From contig NC_081844.1 in NCBI RefSeq assembly GCF_963259705.1, positions 25,374,294 through 25,438,293 of the forward strand: DNA of 64,000 nt, read 5' to 3'. How positions within the stretch are numbered: the first letter of the stretch is position 1; each line of letters starts with the position of its first letter. The translations under genes and the position numbers were made by a program. The stretch is from Myotis daubentonii. Lineage: Eukaryota; Chordata; Mammalia; Chiroptera; Vespertilionidae. Shown here piece after piece: positions 32,661-43,536 of the stretch. The notes beneath the pieces are model-generated. The model had not been told where the DNA came from. It saw only the letters and a program-made list of their open reading frames with translations, and made no database searches.

Positions 32661-33147
32661 AACAAAAAACCTTTCTAACTTAAAGCAGTAAGTACATGGT
32701 AGGTAGTCATGTTCTAGGCCAGTGTTTTTTCCTAACAAAGGCCAATCTTTATCTTAACTGGAACTGTCATTGTCTTTTTGCATCTATCAGACCTGATAAC
32801 AGTACTTTTGGAATCAAAGTCATTTTCTTTTTTTCTGAACCCCTCAAAGCACAACAGCTGAACCAGACCAGAGACCACAAATCCTCTCACTGTTATTATC
32901 ATGTTAATTAACTGTTTACTATCCTATACCCACCTATGTAAAAGAAATATGCATCTTTTTATCTCATCCCACTGGCCACTAGGAAAATCCAAATACCAAA
33001 CTGTCCTTTTCAATGGGCCCTCAACATAGAATAAAACATTTTAAATAAATTTAACCTAACTATATCTAAAAAAATACACTTCAATTCACCCATGGATCTA
33101 ACAGACTTCAAAATCAAGAGAAAATATTTTTAAAATATATTTATTTA
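32661..33147. other. No recognised feature
   Basis: AT-rich; possible old L1 trace, not callable. Confidence 0.35.
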
Positions 33148-33370
33148 GCCTTGGCCGGTGGCTAGGTTGGCTGGAGCATTGTACTGTACACCAAAAGGAT
33201 GCAGGTTTCATTCCTGGTCAGGGCACATACCTAGGTTGTGGGTTTGATCCCCTATCAGGTTGCATATGGGAGGCAACCAATTGGTGTTTCTCACATTGAT
33301 GTTTCTATCTCCCTTTCTGTCTCTAAAAATCAATAAAAACATTCTCAGATGTGGATTGCAATAAATAAAT
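33148..33370 (+). mobile_element. Ves-like SINE
   Basis: GCCTTGGCCGGTGGCTAGG head; ends ACATTCTCAGATGTGGATTGC. Confidence 0.78.
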
Positions 33371-33384
33371 AGCCAATGCTCTAA

Positions 33385-34010
33385 AAAAAGAATTATCAAA
33401 TTTATTGGGGGCATTAATAAAATTATACAGCTTTGAAATACACATTTCTACAATATATCATCTGTATATTGTATTTTGTGTTTACCACTGCAAGTCAAGT
33501 CTCCTATCACCACTTATCCCTCATTTACCCTCTTCTACCTCTGTCATCCCCCTTCCTTCTGGCAATCACCACACTGTTTTCTGTGTTCATGAGTCTTTTT
33601 TTTCTTTGCTTACTCCCTTCACCCTTCTCACCCTGCCCTCAACAACTTCGTCTCCAACACCCATCACTGTGCTCTCTATACCCATGAGTCTGTCTCCATC
33701 CACTTTGTTAGTTTATATTGTTCATTAGATTCCACATATAAGTGAAATCATATGATATTTGTCTTTCTCTGACTGGCTTATTTCACTTATAATACTCTCA
33801 AGGTCCATCCATGCTGTCACAAAGAATAAGATTGCCTTCTTTTTTATGGCTGAGTAATATTCCATTGTATAAATGTACCACAGCTTTTTTAAAATTGAAT
33901 TTATTGGGATGAGAGTGGTTAACAAAATTATATAGGTTTCAGGTACACTATTCTACATATATTATCTACATATTGAATTGTGTGCTTACCACTCCTACAA
34001 AATATTTTTT
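33385..34010 (-). mobile_element. Two L1 3' parts, minus strand
   Basis: 33385-33890 includes a 3' UTR and ORF2 C-terminus (TATTCCATTGTATAAATGTACC). A second L1 3' end starts about 33893 (TTGAATTTATTGGGATGAGA). Confidence 0.8.
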
Positions 34011-34233
34011 ATTTAAAAGTTTAAATTAAGATATTTTTTAAAAACATTATATCATTCAATCTTATGTATTATTGTTTTTAAAAAAACTCATTATCTCATG
34101 TGATACATTTCTGAAAGTAATTAGTAGAAATCCAGTCTAACGACACACTATAAAAAGAGGTTCAATAAACATAATATATTTGCATCATTATTTATAACTT
34201 ATGTTGAAAGTTTTCTGGCACATTACACATAAA

Positions 34234-34653
34234 CTAGTGGCCCAGTGCACAAAATCCATGCACATTAAAGGGGAATTAATTAGAGGAAATATTTTAATAT
34301 TGCTATTTGCCCTTTCTCTATAATACAAGTGTCAGAGATGAAAGAAAATTAGTAAAATGTATATGAAAATCTCCCTCCTGTCAGAGTCTGGAGCGCACCG
34401 CAGGACCCAGAGTCAAGTCCCTGCCCACCCGCACATGCCCTGAAATTGCGCGAGACCCAAACCTGGATGGCCCCACCCCCATCAAGCCCAGCCAGGCGGG
34501 GGTCGCAGCCTCAGGTCCTCTGGCCTGGCACTGGGCTGGGGGGCACAGCCTCAGGTCCCCCGTCAAGCCCCACCGGGCAGGGGGCGCAGCCTCAGATTCC
34601 CCCAGCATGATGGCGTGACGACCATTTCCATATTAGCTCTTTATTATATAGGA
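34234..34653 (-). mobile_element. HeliBat-type Helitron, 420 bp
   Basis: Plus strand runs from CTAGTGGCCCAGTGCACAAA to CTCTTTATTATATAGGA. The middle has GC-rich repeats of AGCCTCAGGTCC type. Confidence 0.87.
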
Positions 34654-34799
34654 TTAATTTGTATCAAGCTTTCTCATGTTAGCATGTTTATTTTTGTGTG
34701 GGAGTTTTCACATGTAAGAATGTGGACAAATTCAAGTCTTTCCCATACTGTATACATTCAAGAATATTAATCTAGTGAGTCCTATCATGCTTTTGATAG

Positions 34800-35379
34800 A
34801 ATCTATTATAACTGAAGCGTTTCCCAAATTCTGCACATTTCTATAATTTTTCTTCAGTGTGCACTGTCATGTGTCCTCAAAAGGTTGTGTGATCTCAATA
34901 AAGGCTTTCTACCTTTCTTATATTCACAGGGTTTCTCTCTAGTATGAGCTCTTTCAGGTCTTCGTAACAAACTGGGATCTCTTTAGACTTTTCCACACTG
35001 TTTTCATTCACAGGGTCTCTCCCCAGTACGAGCTCTTTGGTGTCTTCGTAAGGAACTGGGATCTGTGTGGGCTTTATCGCATTGCATATATTCACAGGGT
35101 TTCTCTCCAGTACGAGTCCTTTTGTGTCTGGATAAGAAACTTTGATATCTGTAGGCTATGCCACACTCTTTATATTCAAAGCATTTCTTTCCAGGGAGAG
35201 TTGTCTCCTGTCTTCAGATATAACCGAGACACCTCAATGCTTCACTACGTATTTTACATTAATGGGCTTCCCTGTGGTTGAATGCTTCCATGAGATTTTT
35301 GGGAACAGTGCTATCTATAGACTGCCACACTGTTTACATTCATAGGGTTTCTCTCCAGTGCGAGCACTTTCCTGGGCTT
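34800..35379 (-). pseudogene. Relic zinc fingers downstream of the KRAB-ZNF stop
   Basis: At least six decayed C2H2 finger units follow the stop on the minus strand. Reversed TGEKP-type linkers are visible near 35338, 35258, 35170, 35088, 35006 and 34918, about 84 bp apart (28 codons). Stops, lost cysteines and frame changes break them. They would now be 3' UTR. Confidence 0.85.
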
Positions 35380-36325
35380 TTAAGGAACGGTGATGCTTGT
35401 TGGCTTTACTGCATTTTTACATTCATAGAGTTTCTCTCCAGCATGTACTTTTTTGTGTTTTGGAAGTGAACTGGAATAAGTGAATGCTTTGCTACATATT
35501 TTACATTTATAGGGTTTCTCTCCAGTGTGAGTTCTTCCATGTATTCGAAGATCACCGAGATACCTAAATGCTATGCTACATATTTTACATTCATAGGGTT
35601 TCTCTCCAGTGTGACTTCTCTCATGTCTTCGAAGTTCACTCGGATACCAAAATGCTGTGCTACAAATTTTACATTTATGTGATTTCTCTGCAGTGTGAGA
35701 ATTTTTGTGTCTCTTTAAGGACCTGTAAGATATGTAGGCTTTACCACATTTCTTACATTCATAGGGCTTCTCTCCAGTATGAACTCTTTCATGTATCTGA
35801 AAAGACCAGTGGTCTCTGTAGACTTTAGCACATATTTTACATTCATAAGGTTTCTCTCCAGTGTGAGCTCTTCCATGTCTTCGAAGATTACTGAGATAAC
35901 TAAATGCTATACTGCATATTTTACATTCGTAGGGTTTCTCTCCAGTGTGAGTTCTTCTGTGTACTTTAACATTTCTGGAAGACCTGAAGACTTTACCACA
36001 TATTTTACATTCATAAGGATTTCCTCCATGGTGGGTTCTTTCATGTTTTTCCAACCAGTTTAGATAACTAAAGGCTTTATCACATTCTTTACATTTATAT
36101 GGCTTCTTTGCATCTTTCTGAAATTCATATGTTTTTTGTCCAGTGTGACATCTGTAGTGCTTGCTAAGCAATGACTGAAATACAAAGACCTTTCCACATA
36201 CTCTGCATTCGTGTTGTTTCACTCTGGTGGTTTTTTTGTTCAGACAGAGATTTGAAATAAGGCTGAAGTTTTCTCCATATTGACTAACCTCTTTACTTTC
36301 ACAGAGTTTCTCTACCATTGGATTT
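35380..36325 (-). CDS. KRAB zinc-finger gene, finger exon (nine fingers)
   Basis: Last coding exon of a KRAB C2H2 zinc-finger protein, a sequence-specific nuclear DNA-binding repressor. It starts after TCATTTTTTACAG, where AG from the 61-bp exon plus A makes Arg, then reads NPMVEKLCESKEVSQYGENF. Nine C2H2 fingers follow from HECRVCGKVF to YKCKICSKAF...KHKKVH, mostly joined by HTGEKPYEC linkers; linker one (TGQKTYEFQKDAKKP) is irregular. The tenth finger begins YECK, then a one-base loss near 35412-35418 changes frame and ends the protein with VKPTSITVP. KRAB ZNFs of this type (ZNF44/ZNF709-like leader) lie on human 19p13. It may still be functional with nine fingers. Confidence 0.85.
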
Positions 36326-36687
36326 CTGTAAAAAATGAGAAGCACATTATTAATGATTTCTTTACTCATAATATTTATTATGATTTATAGGTAAAGCATA
36401 GGTATTCTGCCTTGTCTGAAAATAAATTATGTAATACTCTCCAAGAAAATTTCACCTTTGCAATCATCAAACTGTGATATTCATATATAGAATTTATTAA
36501 TATTGTTTTTAAGTGAATATTTTGCAAATACTGAGCATGTATATTACATCGAAGAGACTATTTTTAAAATTTTTTCTAAGAAGAAATACATATGAAGCAA
36601 GGTTTATTTGTTTTGTTTGCTATTTTTAAAATTTCATAACACACTAGAGTTCTCCCATAAGACACTGCTTTCTATCGTGTGTCTCAC

Positions 36688-36748
36688 CTTAATTTTCTCC
36701 TCTGGTTTTTGTACTGATCTTCAATGTCATGTTCTTCCCATCTTTTAC
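36688..36748 (-). CDS. KRAB-ZNF second conserved exon
   Basis: 61 bp between TGCATTTTAG and GTGAGAC on the minus strand. It reads GKRWEEHDIEDQYKNQRRKLR, the segment after KRAB-A in the 19p13 ZNF44/ZNF709-type family. The phase fits both neighbours. Confidence 0.88.
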
Positions 36749-36921
36749 CTAAAATGCAGACCCAGAAAAATGTTTCCAAAGAACTAAAATGATTTTTAAA
36801 AATTATTACATTCTAGATCCATGATGAGCTATGCTCACGCCTAGATTATTTACTACCATCATCCATCTCTACATTACAGATCTTATAACAATACTGGTGA
36901 GCAAGGAACACTTGTTCTCTA

Positions 36922-37080
<159 letters not shown>

Positions 37081-38208
37081 CTAAAACACCCCAAATACAG
37101 GTAGAGTAGGATATGTGAAACTGATAGCACTGGACATCTAGATTCCATTTATAGGAAGGTAACGTATGATTCTCTCATCTACAAACATCTCACCTATGAC
37201 TTGATCATCAGAAATGTATTCTCTGTTCATACCACCTTGAACACCTGGAAATTACTTACACATTCTTTTTCTTTTTTTCTTTTTCTTTTTTTCTTTTTTT
37301 TCCTTTAGGGTGAAAGCTCTAAACCAAAAAGTTGATTCAGTACATCCACCTGCATGGGCCCAGGTGGAAGGCTCCCAAGCCCAGGTCCTGAGATATAGGA
37401 AAGGCGAGTGTACTTACACATTCTTACTGTAGTTACAATGCATCTTATTTTTCTGTAACAACAGGGTCTTGACCATGTTGGGTAATAACAGGAATGCCAT
37501 ACAGATAAAATATATATTATCATTTTAAGAATTAAAATTTGCAAAAATAATTATTTCATCTGTTTCATTATTACCCACTGTTCACAGCAATCCACAAAGC
37601 AGAGGGTTAAATCTGCATGGAGTTTTAATTAATAAAACACAGTGAAAAACTGAAAGCTTTTCCTCCTGCTCCCATCACCAAACATGAGAAGAGGCCTGTG
37701 AAAATTACTTCCAAAAAAGCACGCTGACCATGTCGTTCTCCAGTCCTTTACCCTAATCAGGGGCAGCTGGCTCAGTGTAAATATGCTTGTGAAGAAGCAT
37801 TGTTGTAACTTGTATAGTATTTATCACAGACTCAGTGCTTCCTTCTCTCTATTCAGTTTAATGGGGCTGGAGAGTTATTTGGAACTTAAAGGTCAGACAC
37901 AAGAAGGAGGCCTAACAAGTTACTCCATAAATCTCTGTACATGTGTGCTCAGGGTTGCTTCCAACCAAGTTTTAATTGGCCGGGCGAGCTCTTCCCAGTC
38001 AAACCCTAACGGGGCACCCTGGGCCTCACTGCCCTTGAGGAACAGGTTCAGAGCTGCAGATTCAAGGGAGTTCATTGAGGTCCATATGGTCTGATGGTGA
38101 ATTTGGCCATGATTACAGAACAAATCAAAGCTTCAACACTACTTCCTTCTAAAAGAACACATGATTTCTGTTCTCCAATTTCAGGAGGAAAATCTTCCTG
38201 ACAAGTCA
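37081..38208. other. 5' region of the KRAB-ZNF gene
   Basis: Intron and probably the unseen first exon. A T/C-only tract lies at 37266-37305. A moderately GC-rich stretch at 37975-38060 could be promoter-proximal, but no TATA or CpG island is evident. Confidence 0.4.
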
Positions 38209-38216
38209 CTCTAGAG

Positions 38217-38439
38217 CAGTGGTTCTCAACCTTCCTAATGCTGCAACCCTTTAATACAGTTCCTCATGTTGTGGTGACCCCCAATTTCATTGTTACAAAT
38301 TGAACATAATTAAAGCATAGTGATTAATCACAAAAACAATATGTAATTATATATGTGTTTTCTGATGGTCATAGGTGACCCCTGTGAAAGGGTCGTTCGA
38401 CCCCCAAAGGGGTCACAACCCACAGGTTGAGAACCGCTG
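38217..38439. mobile_element. Non-autonomous hAT, 223 bp
   Basis: Ends CAGTGGTTCTCAACC / GGTTGAGAACCGCTG. The flanking duplication is imperfect (CTCTAGAG versus CTCT...TAGAG). The same element in opposite orientation is at 39306-39528. Confidence 0.9.
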
Positions 38440-38447
38440 CTCTCTTA

Positions 38448-38850
38448 GAGGCTGTTCTACCACCTTCTGGTGTGACATTTACGGAACTTCAGAGATGCCA
38501 GTCTCAATCTCATCAAAAAGAAAAAAACACAACACGTGAAATAAACGACTCTTCTTAGACTCAGCAGACCTGTGAGGTTACAGGGAAAATGATATCTCCA
38601 GTGTCAGGAAAGGGAATGGATGGTATCTTGAAATACACCCCAAATATCCTGTTCTTAACAAGGCCTGAACTAAAAAAATCCATTTCACAGGATTCTAATG
38701 CAAAGACAATGGAAAACAAAAATGACAGAACACAATATCCATAAAAATTAAAACAACCTTCCTTAACATGAGGATTAAAATACCTGAAAAAAGGAAAGAC
38801 TGGGGGAAAAAAAAAAAAACAATTGAAGTAATAATCACAAAACTTTTCTA
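38448..38850. other. No recognised feature
   Basis: AT-rich intergenic DNA. Confidence 0.4.
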
Positions 38851-38862
38851 AAATTAATGACA

Positions 38863-39085
38863 GCCGAAACCGGTTTGGCTCGGTGGATGGAGCGTCTGCC
38901 TGCGGACTGAAGGGTCCCAGGTTCGATTCCGGTCAAGGGCATGTACCTGAGTTGCGCGCACTTCCCCAGTGGGGGATGTGCGGGAGGCAGCTGATCGATG
39001 TTTCTCTCTCATCGATGTTTCTAACTCTCTATCTCTCTCCCTTCCTCTCTGTAAAAAAATCAATAAAATATATTTTTTAAAAAAT
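38863..39085 (+). mobile_element. Ves SINE (AGCCGAAACCGG head subtype)
   Basis: Near-consensus copy flanked by AAATTAATGACA on both sides, with a TTAAA-repeat tail. The good match to the copies at 47740 and 56525 suggests a younger subfamily. Confidence 0.95.
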
Positions 39086-39174
39086 TAAATTAAATTAAAT
39101 TAAATTAATGACAGATGACACACTGTAGATCCAGAAAGCTCTAAATCACGAAACATGAAAAATACCAAAAATGC

Positions 39175-40589
39175 GGGAAACCATAAAAATACTAGAGGAA
39201 TCCAAAGGCAACAAAATCTCAGACATATGCTGAGGGCAATTTCTTCACCGATACAGCTCCCAGGGCATTGGAAACTAAAGAGAAAATAAACAAATGGGAC
39301 TACATCAGCGATTCTCAACCTGTGGGTCGCGACCCCTTTGGGGGTCAAATGACCCTTTCACAGGGGTCACCTATGACCATCAGAAAACACATATATAATT
39401 ACATATTGTTTTTGTGATTAATCACTATGCTTTAATTATGTTCAATTTGTAACAATGAAATTGGGGGTCACCACAACATAAGGAACTGTATTAAAGGGTC
39501 GTGGCATTAGGAAGGTTGAGAACCACTGGACTACATCAAAATAAATAGCTTCTGCACAGCAACAAAACAACAAGAAAGCCCACTGCATGGGAGAACATAT
39601 TTGCCAAGTTATCACTTATAAGGGTTTAATCTCCAACATTTATAGGGAACTCATACAACTTAACAAAAGGAAGATAAACAATCCAATAAAAAAATGGGCA
39701 AAGGATCTAAATAGACACTTTTCAAAAGAGAACATCAGAAAGCCAAGAGACATATGAAAACATGCTCAAAGTCACTAATCATCCAAGAAATGCAAATCAA
39801 AACAACAATGAGGTACCATCTCACACCTGTCAGAATGGCTATCATCAACAAATCAACAAACGACAAGTGCTGGAGAGGATTCGGAGAAAAGGGAACAGTG
39901 CACTGCTGGTGGGAATGCATACTGGTGCAGCCACTATGGAAGACAGTATGGAGTTTCCTCAAAAAGTTAAAAATGGAACTCCCATTTGACCCAGTGATCC
40001 CACTTCTAGGAATATATCCCAAGAAACCAGAAACACCAATCAGAAAGGATATATGCATCCCTATGTTCATAGCAACACAATTTACCATAGCTAAGATTTG
40101 GAAACAGCCTAAGTGCCCATCAACAGATGAATGGATTAGAAAACGGTGGTACATCTACACGATGGAATACTATGCTGCTATAAAAAAGAAGGAATTCTTA
40201 CCATTTGCAACAGCATGGATAGAACTGGAGAGCATTATGCTAAGTGAAATAAGCCAGTCAATGAAAGAAAAATACCACATGATCTCACTCATTTATGGAT
40301 AATAAAGACCATTATAAACTGATGAACAAAAATAGATACAGAGGCAGAGCAGCATTGAACAGACTGTCAAACTACAGCGGGAAGACCAGGGAGGGTAGGA
40401 GGGCTTGGGAGGGGCGGGGGGGGGGGGGGCGGTAAGAGATCAACCAAAGGACTTGTATGAATGCATATAAGCATAACCAATGGACACAAGACATTGGGGT
40501 TAGGGGAGGCCGGGGGAAGGTCAAGGGGTAAAAAAAGGAGATATATGTACTACTCTTTGTAATATTTTAAGCAATAAAACAAAATTTAA
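39175..40589 (+). mobile_element. 5'-truncated L1 with target duplication
   Basis: Starts inside ORF2 ([14 protein letters not shown] region) and ends in poly(A). AAAAATACCAAAAATGC occurs at 39158-39174 and 40590-40606. ORF2 is broken, but a 182-codon C-terminal frame (39754-40302) stays open. A hAT lies inside. Confidence 0.95.
39306..39528. mobile_element. Non-autonomous hAT inside an L1
   Basis: Ends CAGCGATTCTCAACC / GGTTGAGAACCACTG with the perfect 8-bp duplication GACTACAT (39298-39305, 39529-39536). The uninterrupted target is seen in the L1 at 52026. Confidence 0.97.
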
Positions 40590-40880
40590 AAAAATACCAA
40601 AAATGCATGCAAAAGTGTATTGTTTTCAAATTAGACAAACATCAAAGAAAAAGAGAACATATTGAAAGAGGCCAGAGGGTAAAACACACCTTAGGTAAAG
40701 AAAAACAAAGATAAATTAAATTCAACTTGTTTTCAGAAACTATGCACGAAAGACCAGATTGTAGTAAAATATCAAAAATTTTTAAATAAAAAAATAACAT
40801 CTGTAGAATTTTGTATCAAGGAAAATAATCTTTCATAAAAAAATAAATAAGGACTTTCTAAGACAAAAATTGAGGGAATT

Positions 40881-41131
40881 TGCCCTAGCCAGTTTGGCTC
40901 AGTGGATAGAGTGTCAGCCTGAAGACCCAAGGGTCCTGGGTTTTATTCCGGTAAAGCACACGTACCTAAGTCGCCAGTTCCTCCCCAGCCCGGGCCCTGG
41001 TCGGGGTTTGTGCAGTAGGTAACCAACTGATGTGTTTCTCTCACGTCGATATTTCTCTCTGTCTTTCCCTCTTTCTTCCACTCTCTCTAAAAAATCAATG
41101 GAAAACATCCTCGGGTGAAGATTAAAAAACA
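40881..41131 (+). mobile_element. Ves SINE (GTGAAGATTA tail subtype)
   Basis: Flanked by AAAAATTGAGGGAATTTG on both sides (from 40865 and from 41135). Confidence 0.95.
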
Positions 41132-42041
41132 CAAAAATTGAGGGAATTTGTCATTAGTACAGCTACTTTAAATTAAATGTTCAAAAGTTCATCAGAAAGA
41201 ATATAAGTAATGAAGATGTAGGGTTAGAAAAGGAAGAAATTAAGGTAATTTTTTTCTTGTCATATAACACATGATGCTTTGTTTAAAAAATATTAGCAAT
41301 AATGTGTTTGGTATTATAAGCTTATGGGTAATGAAAATAAATGACAATGTGACAGGGGACACTGACGAGAGAACTGGGAATACTGTGGTAGGAGATACTT
41401 GCACAAGCAGTGAAGTGGTACAGTGTGATTCGACAGGTATAGGTTAGTTGCAAATATGTACTCAAAACTCAAGGGAAACCACTAAAAGAGTTCCTTTTTG
41501 TTAAATATGTGACTGATATGCTGAGAGAGGGGGGAAAAAAACAATTAAGTAAAATCCTCAATTAAAGCCAAAGAAGGTAGAAAAACGTTGAAAACAAAAG
41601 GTAACAAAGAACAAAAGCAACAAATAGAAAACAGTAGAAGATCTGGTAAATATTAATCCAAATGCACCAGTAGCCACTTTTAATCACCAATGGTCTCAAT
41701 ACAATTGAACAATATCAGATTTTAAACTACACTGTCATGTTGTCTATAAGAAACACACTTAATAAGAAGACACAGATGGATGAAAGGTAAAGGAAGAGAG
41801 AAAATGCCAACAGAAATCAATGGACAGATATATGAATTATAGATAATAAAGATTTCAAACCAAGGAAAACTCAGAGATGAAGAGGAACATTAAATAATGT
41901 CTCCAAGAAGGCAAAGCAATCTTTTAGGTTTGTATGCATAACAACACAAGTCAAACTACATACATAAGGTAAGAGCTGATAGAATGTGGACAAATACATG
42001 AGTCCACAACTGTGGCTGGAGCATTCAACAACCCCTTATCA

Positions 42042-42976
42042 TCCTATATAATAAAGAGCTAATATGCAAATTGTCATCACACCATCACACCTTGATGGCT
42101 CAGACACTCAACATTGGGGAGAGAGGAATGGGGACCAGCCAGGCTGCGACCCCGGTGAGGGACAAGCCGCCCACCCCGCCTGGGTGCCAGCAGCTGCACC
42201 TTCGCCTGCAGCCCGGGAGAGGGACAAGCCACCTGCCCCATGGTCCCGGGAGCCAGCGCCTGCAGCCCAGGAGAGGGACAAGCCACTCACCCCGTAGTCC
42301 CGAGCGCCAGTGGCTGGGTCTGCACCTGCGGCCCAGGAGAGGGACAAGCTGCCCGCCCCGTGGTCCCAAGTGCCAGAGGCTGCATCTGCACCTGCGGCCC
42401 AGGAGAGGGACAAGCCACCTGCCCTGTGGTCCCGGGCGCCAGTGCCTGCGGCTGCAGCCCAGGAGAAGGACAAGCCGCCCTCCCCATGGTCCCAAGCACC
42501 AGCAGCTGTGTCTGCACCTGTGGCCTGGGAGAGGGACAAGCTGCCCACCCTGCAGTCCCCTGCAGCTGCGGCTGGTCTGGGCAAAGTCGGCCCAGGTCCT
42601 GGGTGCCTGCAACCAGCCAGAGGGAGGGAAGCCTGGGTCCCAGGTGCCTGCGACCAGCCGCAGGAGGGAATCCTGGGTCCTGGGTATGGGGCGAGGCAGA
42701 GGTGGTTAGGGGCAATCAGGCAAGCAGGGGAGCAGTTAGGGGCGATCAGTCCAGTAGGGGAGCAGTAGGGGCGATCAGGCAGGCAGAGGTGGTTAGTGGT
42801 GATCAGGCAGGCAGGCAGAGGGGTTAGGGGCGATCAGGCAGGCAGGCAGGCAAGCAGTTAGGAGCCAGCAGTCCTGGATTGCGAGAGGCAGTCGGACATC
42901 TCCGGATTGGAGAGGGTGCAGGCCGGGCTGAGGGACCCCCCTCCCCATGCACAAATTCCGTGCACCAGACTTCTAG
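42042..42976 (+). mobile_element. HeliBat-type Helitron carrying minisatellites, 935 bp
   Basis: Begins TCCTATATAATAAAGAGCTA and ends TGCACAAATTCCGTGCACCA, GACTTCTAG. Two internal arrays lie at 42156-42560 and 42710-42855. Confidence 0.92.
42156..42560. repeat. Minisatellite of 55-66 bp units in a Helitron
   Basis: Seven units start GAGAGGGACAAGCC at about 42156, 42216, 42271, 42337, 42402, 42462 and 42528, and contain GTGGTCCCGGGCGCCAG and CTGCACCTGCGGCCCAG. A second array of GGGGCGATCAGGCAGGCAG units follows at 42710-42855. Confidence 0.9.
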
Positions 42977-43400
42977 TTAATTATAAATTCCAGTAGGGAT
43001 AAAATCAGGAAGGACAGAGCAGCACTATGAAATAACTGGATTTAGTTTTAGCCTATAGAATACTTCATGCAACAACAGCAGAATACACATTCACCAAGAC
43101 AGAACACATTCTGAGACACAGAGCATACCTTAAACATTTCAAAGAACTAAAATCATACAAAATATGCTTAGACCACACAGTTAATTAGTGTAGAAATCTA
43201 TAATAGGAAGATAGTTAGAAAATCCCCAATACATGGAGATTCTACAACACACTTCTAAATAATAAACAAGATCAAAAGAGAAGTCAAGAAAATTTTAAAT
43301 TATTTTTAATTTTAATTAAATTTTTAAAGTTTTATTTTAGAGAAAGGAAGGGAGGGGACAGAAGGAGGTAAAGAGAGAGAGAGAGAGGAACATCAATTGG

Positions 43401-43524
43401 GTGGGGGATGGGGGGCATTGAGGGGGTAATGTAATACCTTAATGTAATAAACATTAATGTAATACCTTAATCAATAAACAAAATAAATTAAAAATAAAAT
43501 AAAATGGTTAAAAAGACCAAAAAA
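43401..43524 (+). mobile_element. Short poly(A)-tailed retroelement end
   Basis: 124 bp, G-rich then TAATGTAATACCTTAATCAA and an A-rich tail. Flanked by AACATCAATTGG at 43389-43400 and 43525-43536. Probably a severely 5'-truncated L1 or HAL1; family uncertain. Confidence 0.6.
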
Positions 43525-43536
43525 AACATCAATTGG

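Noticed and set aside
38863..39085. tRNA genes at the heads of the Ves SINEs
   Set aside because: A- and B-box-like segments are present, but no cloverleaf with acceptor stem; these are tRNA-derived SINEs.
42064..42827. Long overlapping open frames (142-212 codons) on both strands
   Set aside because: They lie in a GC-rich minisatellite inside a Helitron; all frames stay open because units lack A/T-rich stops. No domain is seen.
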